A DNA stretch of 64,000 nucleotides, from assembly GCA_903822435.1 (NCBI GenBank), contig CAIJPE010000241.1, forward strand, positions 24,327 to 88,326, in the 5' to 3' direction. Each line of letters starts with the position of its first letter. Within the stretch, counting starts at the first letter, position 1. Below are positions 17,167-27,867 of this stretch, piece by piece. The notes beneath the pieces are model-generated. The model saw only the letters and a program-made list of their open reading frames with translations. It did not search any database and was not told where the DNA came from. The translations under genes and the position numbers were made by a program. This stretch comes from an uncultured beta proteobacterium (GTDB taxonomy: Bacteria > Pseudomonadota > Gammaproteobacteria > Burkholderiales > Burkholderiaceae_C).

Positions 17167-18690
17167 ATGACGGCTCCCCATCTGCCCCATCCCGACATCA
17201 GCCCGGTACCCGTGGACGACCCCGGCAGCAGCTTGCCGCACGGCTGGGAGCGTGGCGCGGTGATGCAGATCTTCGTGCGCAGCTACCAGGACAGCAACGG
17301 CGACGGCATCGGCGACTTGCCGGGCCTCACGTCGCGGCTGGACTACCTGCAGGACCTGGGCGTGCAGGCACTGTGGCTGATGCCCATCACGCCCAGCCAG
17401 GACGGCGACCACGGTTACGCCGTCACCGACTACCGCGCCATCGAACCGGCCTACGGCACGATGGACGACTTCGACGAACTGCTGCGCCAGGCCCACGCGC
17501 GCGGCCTGGGCGTGATCCTGGACTGCGTGATCAACCACAGCGCGGCCCGCCACCCGCTGTTCCTGCACGCCAGCCACTCGCGCGGCAGCCCGTACCGTGA
17601 CTGGTACGTGTGGGCCGACGAGGCGCCGCCGGGCTGGCAGGTCATGGGCGGCGACCCGTGGCGCCGCACGCCCACCGGCTGCTATTACGGCGGGTTTTCG
17701 GCGCACATGCCCGAATTCGACCTGCGCAAGCCCGAAGTGGTGGCCTTTCATGAAGACCACCAGCGTTTCTGGTTCAACCGGGGCGTGGACGGATTGCGCT
17801 TCGACGCCGTGGGCAACCTGTTCGAAAACGGCCCCGATGCCTGGGAATGCCAGCCCGAGAACTACGCGCTGATGGCCCGGATGCGCGCCCTGGCCGACCG
17901 CTACGAGCGCAGGCACATCGTGTGCGAAGCGCCGGGGGACCCACGGGGCTTCGGCGCCGCCGGCGGCGCGGCTTTTGCCTTCGACCTCAACGCCCACATC
18001 GTGAAGGCCGCGCAAGGCAATCTCGAGGCGGTTGAAAAAGTTTGTGCTTACTACATCGATGCGCACCACGGGATGGCGAGCTTCGCTTCCAACCACGACA
18101 GCTTCGCCGGCCGGCGGGTGTGGGACCAGCTGGGCGGCGACCTGCTCGCGTGCAAGCTGGTCGCCGCCACGACCTTGCTGCTGCCGGGCCAGCCTTACCT
18201 CTACTATGGGGAGGAGGTGGGCATGTCGGGGGCCCGCGGCCTGAGTGGCGATGCCGAACTGCGGGCGCCCATGAGTTGGGCCGCCGACCCGCAGCACGCA
18301 GGGTTCACCACCGGCCGGCCCTACCGCGCACTGGCGGCGAACGTCCACACCCACAACGTGGCCCGTGCGGCAGCCGACCCGGCCTCGTTGCTGGCGTTCT
18401 ACAAGGCCATGATCGGGCTGCGCAAGCGGCGGCGCTCGATCGCGCGGGGTCGCTACGAATCGCCGTTCGTCGCCGGCCCGGTGATGGGCTTCCAGCGCTT
18501 CGAGGGCGACGAACGCACCCTGGTACTCATCCACTACGGCCGGGAGCGGGCCTCGGTGCGGGTGCCGGGCCTGAGCCGGGGTGCGCGCCTCGTACCGCTG
18601 CACCCGGCCGGTGCTGCTGCTTTGGCTCCGGCCGGCGGGCGGCTCGACCTGCCGCCCCGCTCGGTCCATGTGTACGAGGTGATCGGATGA
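17167..18690 (+). CDS. GH13 alpha-glucosidase-like enzyme, no signal peptide (predicted cytoplasmic)
   Basis: IFVRSYQDSNGDGIGDLPGLTSRLDYL, VILDCVINHSA, VDGLRFDAVGNLFE, VCEAPGD, ASNHDSF. Confidence 0.9.
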   Translation: MTAPHLPHPDISPVPVDDPGSSLPHGWERGAVMQIFVRSYQDSNGDGIGDLPGLTSRLDYLQDLGVQALWLMPITPSQDGDHGYAVTDYRAIEPAYGTMDDFDELLRQAHARGLGVILDCVINHSAARHPLFLHASHSRGSPYRDWYVWADEAPPGWQVMGGDPWRRTPTGCYYGGFSAHMPEFDLRKPEVVAFHEDHQRFWFNRGVDGLRFDAVGNLFENGPDAWECQPENYALMARMRALADRYERRHIVCEAPGDPRGFGAAGGAAFAFDLNAHIVKAAQGNLEAVEKVCAYYIDAHHGMASFASNHDSFAGRRVWDQLGGDLLACKLVAATTLLLPGQPYLYYGEEVGMSGARGLSGDAELRAPMSWAADPQHAGFTTGRPYRALAANVHTHNVARAAADPASLLAFYKAMIGLRKRRRSIARGRYESPFVAGPVMGFQRFEGDERTLVLIHYGRERASVRVPGLSRGARLVPLHPAGAAALAPAGGRLDLPPRSVHVYEVIG

Positions 18691-20357
18691 GCATGACCCG
18701 CGTCCCTGCCATTGCCTGGGCGGCGCTGGCCTTGGCACTGCCGCGACAACCAGCTGCGGCGCAGCCTGCCGACCCCGCGCCCATCGACATCCGCCCCGTG
18801 GCCGCGAACGCCGCGCACAGTGCCTTGCCGGCCGGGTGGGAGCACGGTGCCTTCATGGAGATCTTCGTGCGGGCCTGGCGCGACACCGATGGCGATGGCA
18901 TCGGCGACCTGCGCGGCGTGACGCAAAGCCTGGACTACCTGCGCGACCTGGGCATCCGCGGCATCTGGCTCATGCCCATCATGAAGAACGCCGACGGCGA
19001 CCACGGCTACGCCACCACCGACCACCGCGCCATCGCCCCCGAATACGGCCGGCTTGCCGACTTCGACGAGCTCATCGCGCAGGCACACCGCCGCGGCATC
19101 GGCGTCATCATGGACTACGTGGTCAACCACAGCGCGGCGGCCAACCCCTTGTTCGTCGAAGCCCGCAAGGGGCCAGGCAACCCCTGGCGCGACTGGTATG
19201 TGTGGTCCGACACTGCGCCGCAGGGCTGGGACATCTGGGGCAAGGACCCCTGGTACCACGTGGGCGGCCAGCCCTGGCTGTTCACCGGCGAGGTCAAGGA
19301 CCTGCCCAAGCCCCCGGCCGGCGCCCGCGACTTCTACTTCGGCACCTTCGGGCCCGACATGCCCGACTTCAACCTGCGCAACCCGGACGTGGTGGCCTAC
19401 CACCGCAGCAGCCTGCGCTTCTGGCTCAACCGCGGGCTGGACGGCTACCGGCTCGACGCCGTGCCGCACCTGATCGAAAACGATGCCGTGCACTGGAACG
19501 ACCAGCCCGAGAGCCGGGCGCTCACCAAGTCGCTGCAGGACCTGATCAAGTCCTACCCGAACCGCATGGTGGTCTGCGAGGCCACGGCCGAGCCGCAGGC
19601 CTACGGCGACCCGGCCGTCTGCGGCGGGGCCTTCGCCTTCGGCTACGTGCACCACATCGTGCAGGCGGCGCGGGGCGACGTGGCCTCGGTGCGGCGAGTG
19701 GCGGACTACTACCTCACCGCCCGCCCCACGATGGCCACCTTCCTGTCCAACCACGACATCTTCGCGGGCCCGCGGCTGTGGGACCAGGTGGCGGGCGACG
19801 AGGCGCGCTACAAGGTCGCCGCGGCCACCTACCTGCTGCAGCCGGGCACGCCCTTCATCTACTACGGCGAGGAAATCGGCCAGGCCGGCGTGCCGGGCCT
19901 GCGCGGCGACTTCCCCATCCGCAGCCCGATGAGCTGGACGGCCGACCCGTTGCGTGCAGGGTTCACCACCGGCAGCCCGTTCCGGCCCGTCTCGCCCAAC
20001 GCGGCCACCCACAACGTGCAGGCCGAGGTGGGCGATCCGCACTCGATCCATCGCTTCTACAAGGCCATGATCGGCCTGCGCAACGCCTGGCCTTCGATCG
20101 CTCGCGGCGGCTACGAGGCGGCGTTCGCCGAGGGTGCCGTGGCGGGCTGGCAGCGGCGCTGGGGCCTCGAGCGTACGGCGGTCGTGATCAACTACGGGAC
20201 TGCCGGCGCGGAAACCCGCGTTCCCGGCCTGCCGCCCGGCGCGCGGCTCAGGCCCGTCTGGCCCGTGGATGCCGCCGCGGCCCGTGCCGACGGCGACGGG
20301 CAGGCTCGCTTGTGGATGGCGCCGCTGTCGGTGCGTGTCTTTGCGATCCAACCTTGA
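18687..20357 (+). CDS. GH13 alpha-glucosidase-like enzyme with signal peptide, paralogue of the upstream gene
   Basis: ATGA overlap with 17167 gene; N-terminal signal (LALPRQPAAAQPA); FVRAWRDTDGDGIGDLRGVTQSLDYLRDLGIRGIWLMPIM; same architecture as preceding ORF. Confidence 0.9.
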   Translation: MSMTRVPAIAWAALALALPRQPAAAQPADPAPIDIRPVAANAAHSALPAGWEHGAFMEIFVRAWRDTDGDGIGDLRGVTQSLDYLRDLGIRGIWLMPIMKNADGDHGYATTDHRAIAPEYGRLADFDELIAQAHRRGIGVIMDYVVNHSAAANPLFVEARKGPGNPWRDWYVWSDTAPQGWDIWGKDPWYHVGGQPWLFTGEVKDLPKPPAGARDFYFGTFGPDMPDFNLRNPDVVAYHRSSLRFWLNRGLDGYRLDAVPHLIENDAVHWNDQPESRALTKSLQDLIKSYPNRMVVCEATAEPQAYGDPAVCGGAFAFGYVHHIVQAARGDVASVRRVADYYLTARPTMATFLSNHDIFAGPRLWDQVAGDEARYKVAAATYLLQPGTPFIYYGEEIGQAGVPGLRGDFPIRSPMSWTADPLRAGFTTGSPFRPVSPNAATHNVQAEVGDPHSIHRFYKAMIGLRNAWPSIARGGYEAAFAEGAVAGWQRRWGLERTAVVINYGTAGAETRVPGLPPGARLRPVWPVDAAAARADGDGQARLWMAPLSVRVFAIQP

Positions 20358-20370
20358 GGGCAGGCGACTT

Positions 20371-20383
20371 GTAGTTTTGCTAC
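20371..20383. promoter_or_regulatory. Putative HexR-like operator GTAGTTTTGCTAC
   Basis: Exact reverse complement of the 17062 site; between the GH13 stop and malK. Confidence 0.68.
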
Positions 20384-20489
20384 GTCTGCCGATCCGTGGA
20401 TACCCCGAACTGGTGCTAACTCCTTGATTTCAATGGGTTCGTCAGCGGCGTCCGGGGCTCTTCCGGATTGTTGGGTGATGGGCGGCCTT

Positions 20490-20502
20490 GTATATTGTCT
20501 AC
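20490..20502. promoter_or_regulatory. Weak HexR-like half-site match GTATATTGTCTAC
   Basis: Degenerate match to the motif, about 40 nt before malK GTG. Confidence 0.3.
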
Positions 20503-20542
20503 AGCCTGGGCCGTCGGCTCGGCAGGAACCCCAGGAGCCCCC

Positions 20543-21647
<1,105 letters not shown>

Positions 21648-21658
<11 letters not shown>

Positions 21659-22862
21659 CGGCCTTGGGCGGTGGCGCGTGTTCGCACTGGCCGTGGCGGG
21701 GCTCGCCTTGGCGGGGGCCAGCGAGCCGGCGCGACCGCAGCAGGGCACGGCCAGCCCGCTGCGCCTGCTGATCTGGATCAACGGCGACAAGGGCTACAAC
21801 GGCCTGCAGAAGGTGGGTGATGCCTTCGCCGCCGAGTCGGGCGTGCAGGTGGTGGTGCAGCACCCCGAGGGCGCGCCCGACAAGTTCGGCTCGGCGGCCG
21901 CCGCCGGCAAGGGCCCGGACATCTTCTGCTGGCCGCACGACCGCGTGGGCGAGTGGGCCCGCTCCGGCCTGATCGTGCCGGTGAAGCCGCCCGCGCGCAT
22001 CAAGGCCGAGATCGAAGACAGCGCCTGGCGGGCCTTTACCTACAAGGGGCAGATCTGGGGCTACCCGCTGTCCATCGAATCCATCGGGCTCATCTACAAC
22101 AAGGCCCTGGTGCGCACGCCGCCGGCCACCTTCGACGAGGTCATCGCGCTGGACGATCAGCTCAAGGCCCAGGGCAAGGCCGCGATCCTGTGGAGCTACA
22201 ACCAGTCCTTCTTCAGCTGGGCGCTGCTGTCGGGTCCGGGCGGCTACGTGTTCGCCCGGCGCCCCGACGGTGAACTCGACCCCCGGCAGGTCGGCGTGAA
22301 CAACGCCGGCGCCGTGACCGGCGCCCGGATGCTCGAGCGCCTGGTCAAGGAAGGCCACATGCCCAAGGGCGCCCGCTACTCCGAGATGGAAGCCGCCTTC
22401 AACCGCGGCCAGGTCGCCATGATGATCAGCGGGCCCTGGGCCTGGGACAACGCGAAGAAGAGCGGCATCGACTTCGGCGTGGCGCCCATACCGGCCGTGG
22501 TGCCCGGGCACCCGAGCAAGACTTTCGTGGGCGTGCTGGGCTGCACCATCGCATCGCCCAGCAAGCTCAAGGACGTGGCGCGCGAGTTCATCGAGAACCA
22601 CCTGCTGAAGGTCGAGAGCCTGAAGACCATCTCCGCCGACGTGGCGCTGGGCACGCCGGCCAACAAGGCCTACTTCCGCGAGCTGAGCAGCGACCCCCGC
22701 ATCGTGGCCACCATGGCCAATGCGCAGAGCGGCGAGCCCATCCCCAACATCCCCGAGATGGGCAAGTTCTTTCCCGCGATGGACGCCGCGCTGGAGGCCA
22801 TCACCAACGGCCGCCAGAGCCCGCAGGAAGCTCTCGACGGCGCAGCCGCCCGCATGAAATGA
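21648..22862 (+). CDS. malE: Maltose/maltodextrin-binding periplasmic protein
   Basis: Signal peptide; [35 protein letters not shown] and [14 protein letters not shown] resemble MalE; located malK-malE-malF-malG. Confidence 0.93.
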
Positions 22863-24385
22863 GGCCTCCGAAGCGCGGGCTCCAGTGGACGATCGTTGCG
22901 GTGGCGGCGCTGGCGCTGCTGTGGCTCGTGTTCGCGCTGATGAGCGCCGGACAGGCGCTGGCCGCGGTGGGTGCGGCGGCCTTCGGTGCTACGGCCCTGT
23001 ACGTCTATGGCGTGGCGCGCACGGTGGCCTGGAAATACCTGTACCCGGGTGTGGCGGGCATGCTGCTGTTCGTGGCCTTTCCGCTGCTCTACACGGTGCA
23101 GATCGCCTTCACCAACTACTCGTCGAGCAACCTGCTCGACCGCTCCCGGGCGCGGGCCTACCTGCTGGACCAGACGGTGGCCAACGAGGCGCGCTCGCGC
23201 CCCTTCACGCTGCATGCCGAGGGCGCGGCCTGGCGCCTGTTGCTCGGGCCGCACGAAGGCGACGCGGGTGAGCCGCTGGTTTCGGCGCCGCTGAAGCTGG
23301 ATGGCACGCCCGCCCCTGCCCCGGTGGCGATGCAAGCCCTGGGCACCCTGTCGCTCGGCGCGCCGCTGGGCTTGCGCGGCATCATCGGCCACCGCGACGC
23401 GCTGGCCGCGCTGCGCCTGCAACTGCCGGATGGCAGCGTCATCCGCTACGCCGGCCTGCGTGAGTTCGGGCCCATCGAGCCTCTGTGGAAGGAGGGCCCC
23501 GACGGTTCGCTCACGCAGCAGTTGACCGGCGTGCGATTCAAACCCAACCCCGACACCGGCTTCTACGAGACCGTCGAGGGCGAGCGCCTGCAGCCCGGCT
23601 TCAAGGTCGGCATCGGCCTGGCCAACTACGCCCGCATGCTGCTGGATGCCGATTTCCGCAGCCCTTTCCTGAGCATCTTCATCTGGACGGTGCTGTTCTC
23701 GGGATTGACGGTGCTGTTCAGCACGGCGCTGGGCATGACCCTGGCCGTCCTGCTGGAGTGGCAGAACCTGAAATTCCGCGGCCTGTATCGCACGCTGCTG
23801 TTCCTGCCCTATGCCGTGCCGGGCTTCATCAGCATCCTGGTGTTCAAAGGCCTGTTCAACCAGAACTTCGGCGAGATCAATGCGATCCTGGACGCCGTCT
23901 TCGGCGTGCGGCCGGCCTGGTTTGCCGACCCGCTGCTGGCCAAGGCGATGCTGATCATCGTCAACACCTGGCTGGGTTACCCGTACATCATGATCCTGTG
24001 CACGGGCCTCATCAAGGCCATCCCGGCCGACCTGTACGAGGCCAGTGCCATCGCCGGCGCCAAGCCGCTGACCAACTTCCTGAAGATCACCGCGCCGCTC
24101 ATCGCGCGGCCGCTCACGCCGCTGCTCATCAGCGCCTTCGCCTTCAATTTCAACAACTTCGTGCTCATCAGCCTGCTCACCGACGGCCGGCCCGACTACC
24201 TCAACACCAAGCTGCCGGCCGGCACAACCGACATCCTGGTGAGCTACACCTACCGCATCGCCTTCACCGACAACGGCCAGAACTTCGGCCTGGCCGCGGC
24301 CATCAACACCCTGGTATTCGTCATGGTGGCGGTGATGGCGCTGGTGCAATTGAAGATCACCCAACGCTCGGAAGGGAGGCGCTGA
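22859..24385 (+). CDS. malF: Maltose ABC transporter permease MalF
   Basis: ATGA overlap with malE; large periplasmic loop and EAA region ([30 protein letters not shown]). Confidence 0.93.
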   Translation: MRPPKRGLQWTIVAVAALALLWLVFALMSAGQALAAVGAAAFGATALYVYGVARTVAWKYLYPGVAGMLLFVAFPLLYTVQIAFTNYSSSNLLDRSRARAYLLDQTVANEARSRPFTLHAEGAAWRLLLGPHEGDAGEPLVSAPLKLDGTPAPAPVAMQALGTLSLGAPLGLRGIIGHRDALAALRLQLPDGSVIRYAGLREFGPIEPLWKEGPDGSLTQQLTGVRFKPNPDTGFYETVEGERLQPGFKVGIGLANYARMLLDADFRSPFLSIFIWTVLFSGLTVLFSTALGMTLAVLLEWQNLKFRGLYRTLLFLPYAVPGFISILVFKGLFNQNFGEINAILDAVFGVRPAWFADPLLAKAMLIIVNTWLGYPYIMILCTGLIKAIPADLYEASAIAGAKPLTNFLKITAPLIARPLTPLLISAFAFNFNNFVLISLLTDGRPDYLNTKLPAGTTDILVSYTYRIAFTDNGQNFGLAAAINTLVFVMVAVMALVQLKITQRSEGRR

Positions 24386-24389
24386 CGCC

Positions 24390-25280
24390 ATGGCCATCGT
24401 TACCGGCAAAGGGGCCCGCTGGCGCGTCGTGGCGGCGCACGTGGCCCTGTGCGCCTTGCTCGTGCTGACGCTGTTCCCGCTGCTGGCGGTGGTCAGCATC
24501 AGCCTGCGGCCGGGCAACTTCGCCACCGGCTCGCTCATTCCTTCGACGATCAGCTTCGAGCACTGGCAGCTGGCCCTGGGCATCCCCTACACGCAGCCCG
24601 ACGGGGTGGTGGTCAAGCCGCCGTTTCCGGTGCTGCTGTGGCTGTGGAACAGCATCAAGGTGGCCACGCTTTCGGCCCTGCTCATCGTGGCCATCAGCAC
24701 CACGGCGGCCTATGCCTTTGCACGCCTGAACTTCGTGCGCAAGAGCTGGGTGCTCAACAGCATGCTGGTGCTGCAGATGTTCCCCGTGGCCGTGGCGCTG
24801 GTGGCCATCTACGCCATCTTCGAAGGCATCGGCACCCGGCTGCCCTGGCTGGGCGTGGAGACGCACGCCGGGCTGATCCTGGCCTACCTGGGGGGCGTGG
24901 CCATGCACGTCTGGACCATCAAGGGCTACTTCGAAAGCATCCCGCAGGAGATCGAGGAGAACGCCAAGGTGGACGGCGCCACGCACTGGCAGGCCTTCCG
25001 CCTGGTGCTGCTGCCCATGGCCGTGCCGATCCTGATGGTGGTCTTCGTGCTGGCCTTCATCGGCACCATCATCGAGTACCCCGTGGCCAGCGTGCTGCTG
25101 CGCGAAGAGCCCAACCTCACGCTGGCCGTGGGCAGCAAGTTCTACCTGTACGAGCAGAAGTACCTGTGGGGCGATTTCGCCGCGGCGGCGGTGTTGAGCG
25201 GCTTGCCGATCACCTTGGTGTTCCTGCTGGCCCAGCGCTGGATCGTCTCGGGCCTGACGGCCGGCGGTGTGAAGGGATGA
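24390..25280 (+). CDS. malG: Maltose ABC transporter permease MalG
   Basis: TM protein with EAA motif ([28 protein letters not shown]), directly after malF. Confidence 0.93.
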   Translation: MAIVTGKGARWRVVAAHVALCALLVLTLFPLLAVVSISLRPGNFATGSLIPSTISFEHWQLALGIPYTQPDGVVVKPPFPVLLWLWNSIKVATLSALLIVAISTTAAYAFARLNFVRKSWVLNSMLVLQMFPVAVALVAIYAIFEGIGTRLPWLGVETHAGLILAYLGGVAMHVWTIKGYFESIPQEIEENAKVDGATHWQAFRLVLLPMAVPILMVVFVLAFIGTIIEYPVASVLLREEPNLTLAVGSKFYLYEQKYLWGDFAAAAVLSGLPITLVFLLAQRWIVSGLTAGGVKG

Positions 25281-25284
25281 ATCG

Positions 25285-26880
25285 ATGAAGGCGTTGCTCG
25301 CTGCGGCCTGCGCCGCCATGCTGGCGGCCCAGGCGCAGGGACAGACCATGGTCGACTACGCGAATGCCACCGACAAGGCCCTCGCCGGCGTCTTCGAAGC
25401 GCGCGAGCAGGACTGGCGAAATGGCGCGGTGAGCTACCAGGTGCTGGTCGACCGCTTCGCGCCCCCGGCCGACCGCGCCGCCAAGCGCTCGCTGTACCCA
25501 CCGCCCAAGGTGCTGCGCAACTGGGACGAGCTGCCCAAGGCCGGCGCCTACCTGAAGGACGCCAAGGTCTGGAGCCACGAAGTGGATTTCTGGGGCGGCG
25601 ACCTGCCAAGCCTGAAGAGCAGGCTCGACTACGTGCAGCAACTCGGCGTGGACGTGCTCTACCTCAACCCCATCCACCTGGCCTACACCAACCACAAGTA
25701 CGACGCGCTGGACTACCAGCAGGTATCACCCGAATACGGCACGCGGGACGATGTGAAGCAGCTGGCGGCCGAGCTGCACCGCCGTGGCATGAAGCTGGTG
25801 CTGGACGGCGTGTTCAACCACATGGGCCGCAAGGCGCCCGTGTTCCAGCAGGCCGAGGCCGATGTGAAGAGCCCCTACCGCGATTGGTTCGTCTTCGGGC
25901 CGCAGTACGCCGGTGGCGCGCGCGGCTGGGCGAACGTCGAGAACCTGCCCGAGCTCAATCTGGAGAACCCGAAGGTGCGCGAGTACATCTACGGCGGCCG
26001 CGACTCGGTGGTGCGCAGCTGGCTGCGCGACGGCATCGACGGCTGGCGGCTGGACGTGGCCTATGACATCGGATTCGCCTTTCTCGCCGAGCTGACCCAG
26101 GCCGCCCATGCCGAGAAGCCCGGCTCGCTGGTGGTGGGCGAGATCGCCAACTACCCGGCACAGTGGTACCCCTCGGTAGACGGGGTGCTGCAATTCACCC
26201 TGCGCCAGATCCTGCTGGGCACGGCCGCCGGCCGCATCGAGGCTGCCTCTGCCAGCCGCATGATCACCCGCATGATCGTCGACGCCGGCATCGAGAACAT
26301 GCTCAAGAGCTGGGTCTACCTGGACAACCACGACACCGAGCGGCTGGCCACCGTGCTGCCCGACGAACCCGCTCGCCGGCTCGCCCAGGTGCTGCAGTTC
26401 ACGCTGCCCGGTGCGCCCAACCTGTACTACGGCACCGAGCTCGACATGGCCGGCGGCGCCGACCCGGCGATGCGTGCCCCCATGCGCTGGGACCTGGTGC
26501 GCGACGACCACCCCCCGCTGGCCTTCAACCGCCAGCTGCTCGCCATGCACCGCCAGCAGCGTGCCCTGCGCGTGGGCAACTACCGCACCGCCGAGGCCAC
26601 GCGCCTCATCGCCTTCGAGCGCTATACCGACCGCGTGGCCGACAGCGTCATCGTGCTGGTCAACCCCGCTGCCTCGCCCGTGACCGAGACGGTCCTGCTC
26701 ACCGATTCCAAGCTGATGGACGGCGGCCGCCTGATCGACCTGCTGGGCCCCGCCGAGCAGCCGCCCATCCGGGTCTGGTCCTCGCTGCTCCATGTGACGC
26801 TGCCGGCCCACGGCTTTCGCGTGCTCAAGCCCGACCTGGCACCGCCCGGCGGCTACACGCACTACAAGCGCGTGCAGTGA
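25285..26880 (+). CDS. GH13 alpha-amylase/cyclomaltodextrinase-like enzyme with signal peptide
   Basis: VLYLNPIHLAYTNHKYDALDYQQVSPEYG, LVLDGVFNHMG, IDGWRLDVAYD, VVGEI, YLDNHDTERL; 4 nt after malG stop. Confidence 0.9.
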   Translation: MKALLAAACAAMLAAQAQGQTMVDYANATDKALAGVFEAREQDWRNGAVSYQVLVDRFAPPADRAAKRSLYPPPKVLRNWDELPKAGAYLKDAKVWSHEVDFWGGDLPSLKSRLDYVQQLGVDVLYLNPIHLAYTNHKYDALDYQQVSPEYGTRDDVKQLAAELHRRGMKLVLDGVFNHMGRKAPVFQQAEADVKSPYRDWFVFGPQYAGGARGWANVENLPELNLENPKVREYIYGGRDSVVRSWLRDGIDGWRLDVAYDIGFAFLAELTQAAHAEKPGSLVVGEIANYPAQWYPSVDGVLQFTLRQILLGTAAGRIEAASASRMITRMIVDAGIENMLKSWVYLDNHDTERLATVLPDEPARRLAQVLQFTLPGAPNLYYGTELDMAGGADPAMRAPMRWDLVRDDHPPLAFNRQLLAMHRQQRALRVGNYRTAEATRLIAFERYTDRVADSVIVLVNPAASPVTETVLLTDSKLMDGGRLIDLLGPAEQPPIRVWSSLLHVTLPAHGFRVLKPDLAPPGGYTHYKRVQ

Positions 26881-26895
26881 CGCGACGTGCATGGG

Positions 26896-27735
26896 TCATC
26901 CGCCCCGGTGCTCACGCGGCGTGCGCCCGTAGCGGACGCGGAATTCCGCATTGAAGTGCGACATCGTGCGGTAGCCGCAGGCTTGCGCCACGGACCCGAT
27001 CGGCTGGCCCGATTGCTTGAGCAGCACGCAGGCCTGGCTGCACCGGACGTCATTGAGGTAGGCCGACCAGGTCTTGCCCGTTTCGCGCCTGAAGAAGCGG
27101 CTGAAGGCCGCCGGCGACACGTGGGCCACGCGGGCAGCCGACTGCGGACTCAGGTCTTCGTGCAGATGTCGGTGGACCCAGTCGATGACCCGGTCGATGC
27201 GGCGCTCGGAGCCCACCGGCCCACCACTGCGCAGCGCGCTGGTTGCCAACGGTCGCAGGTCGCCCGGATGCAGCCATAGGCAGCGCAGGATGCCCAGCAA
27301 ACCGCCCAGCCGGGCCAGCGCGTCGGCCTCGCGCATGGCCACCAGCGTCTCGGTGACGGCCGCATGGCAGGCGCCTCCGATGGCCAGGCCGCGGCCCGCT
27401 TGTTCGGCCAGGGGCCGCAGGGCCGTGAGTTCAGGCAGCAGGGGTTGCTCCAACAGGGCGAGCGGAAACTGCACCACGGTCACCTGCCCCGGCAAGCCAC
27501 CCTCGGCCCCTGTGCTGAGCCAGGCGTGGGGCACCAGCGGACCCAGCAGCACCAGATCGCCGCCGGCAAAGGGCGCCGCGCTATCGCCCACGAAGCGCAC
27601 CCCGGCGCCTTGCTCGATCCACGTCAGTTCCAGCTGCAGGTGGCGGTGCCGCGGACCTGCAAAGCCCGGCGTCTCGAAACGGAGGAACCGGAAGGCGCGG
27701 TCCGGGTGGGTGACGTGCTCTTCGTTGACCCGCAT
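26896..27735 (-). CDS. AraC-family transcriptional regulator
   Basis: N-terminal cupin-like sensor; C-terminal HTH: ARVAHVSPAAFSRFFRRETGKTWSAYLNDVR...GSVAQACGYRTMSHFNAEFRVRYGRTPREHR. Confidence 0.9.
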   Translation of the reverse strand: MRVNEEHVTHPDRAFRFLRFETPGFAGPRHRHLQLELTWIEQGAGVRFVGDSAAPFAGGDLVLLGPLVPHAWLSTGAEGGLPGQVTVVQFPLALLEQPLLPELTALRPLAEQAGRGLAIGGACHAAVTETLVAMREADALARLGGLLGILRCLWLHPGDLRPLATSALRSGGPVGSERRIDRVIDWVHRHLHEDLSPQSAARVAHVSPAAFSRFFRRETGKTWSAYLNDVRCSQACVLLKQSGQPIGSVAQACGYRTMSHFNAEFRVRYGRTPREHRGG

Positions 27736-27867
27736 GCGTCCATTCTGGCGACTTGCGGGCCATCCGGGTGTCGAAATCGGTCATTCGAGGCTTGGCGCCC
27801 GTGCCCGCCAGCGGCCACACTGCCGATCCATCGCAAGACCCCGCAAGCGCCTGCCAGGCCGCGCCCG

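Noticed and set aside
22670-24583. 637-aa minus-strand ORF opposite malF
   Set aside because: Antisense of malF; Gln/Arg/His-rich shadow translation without recognisable domains.
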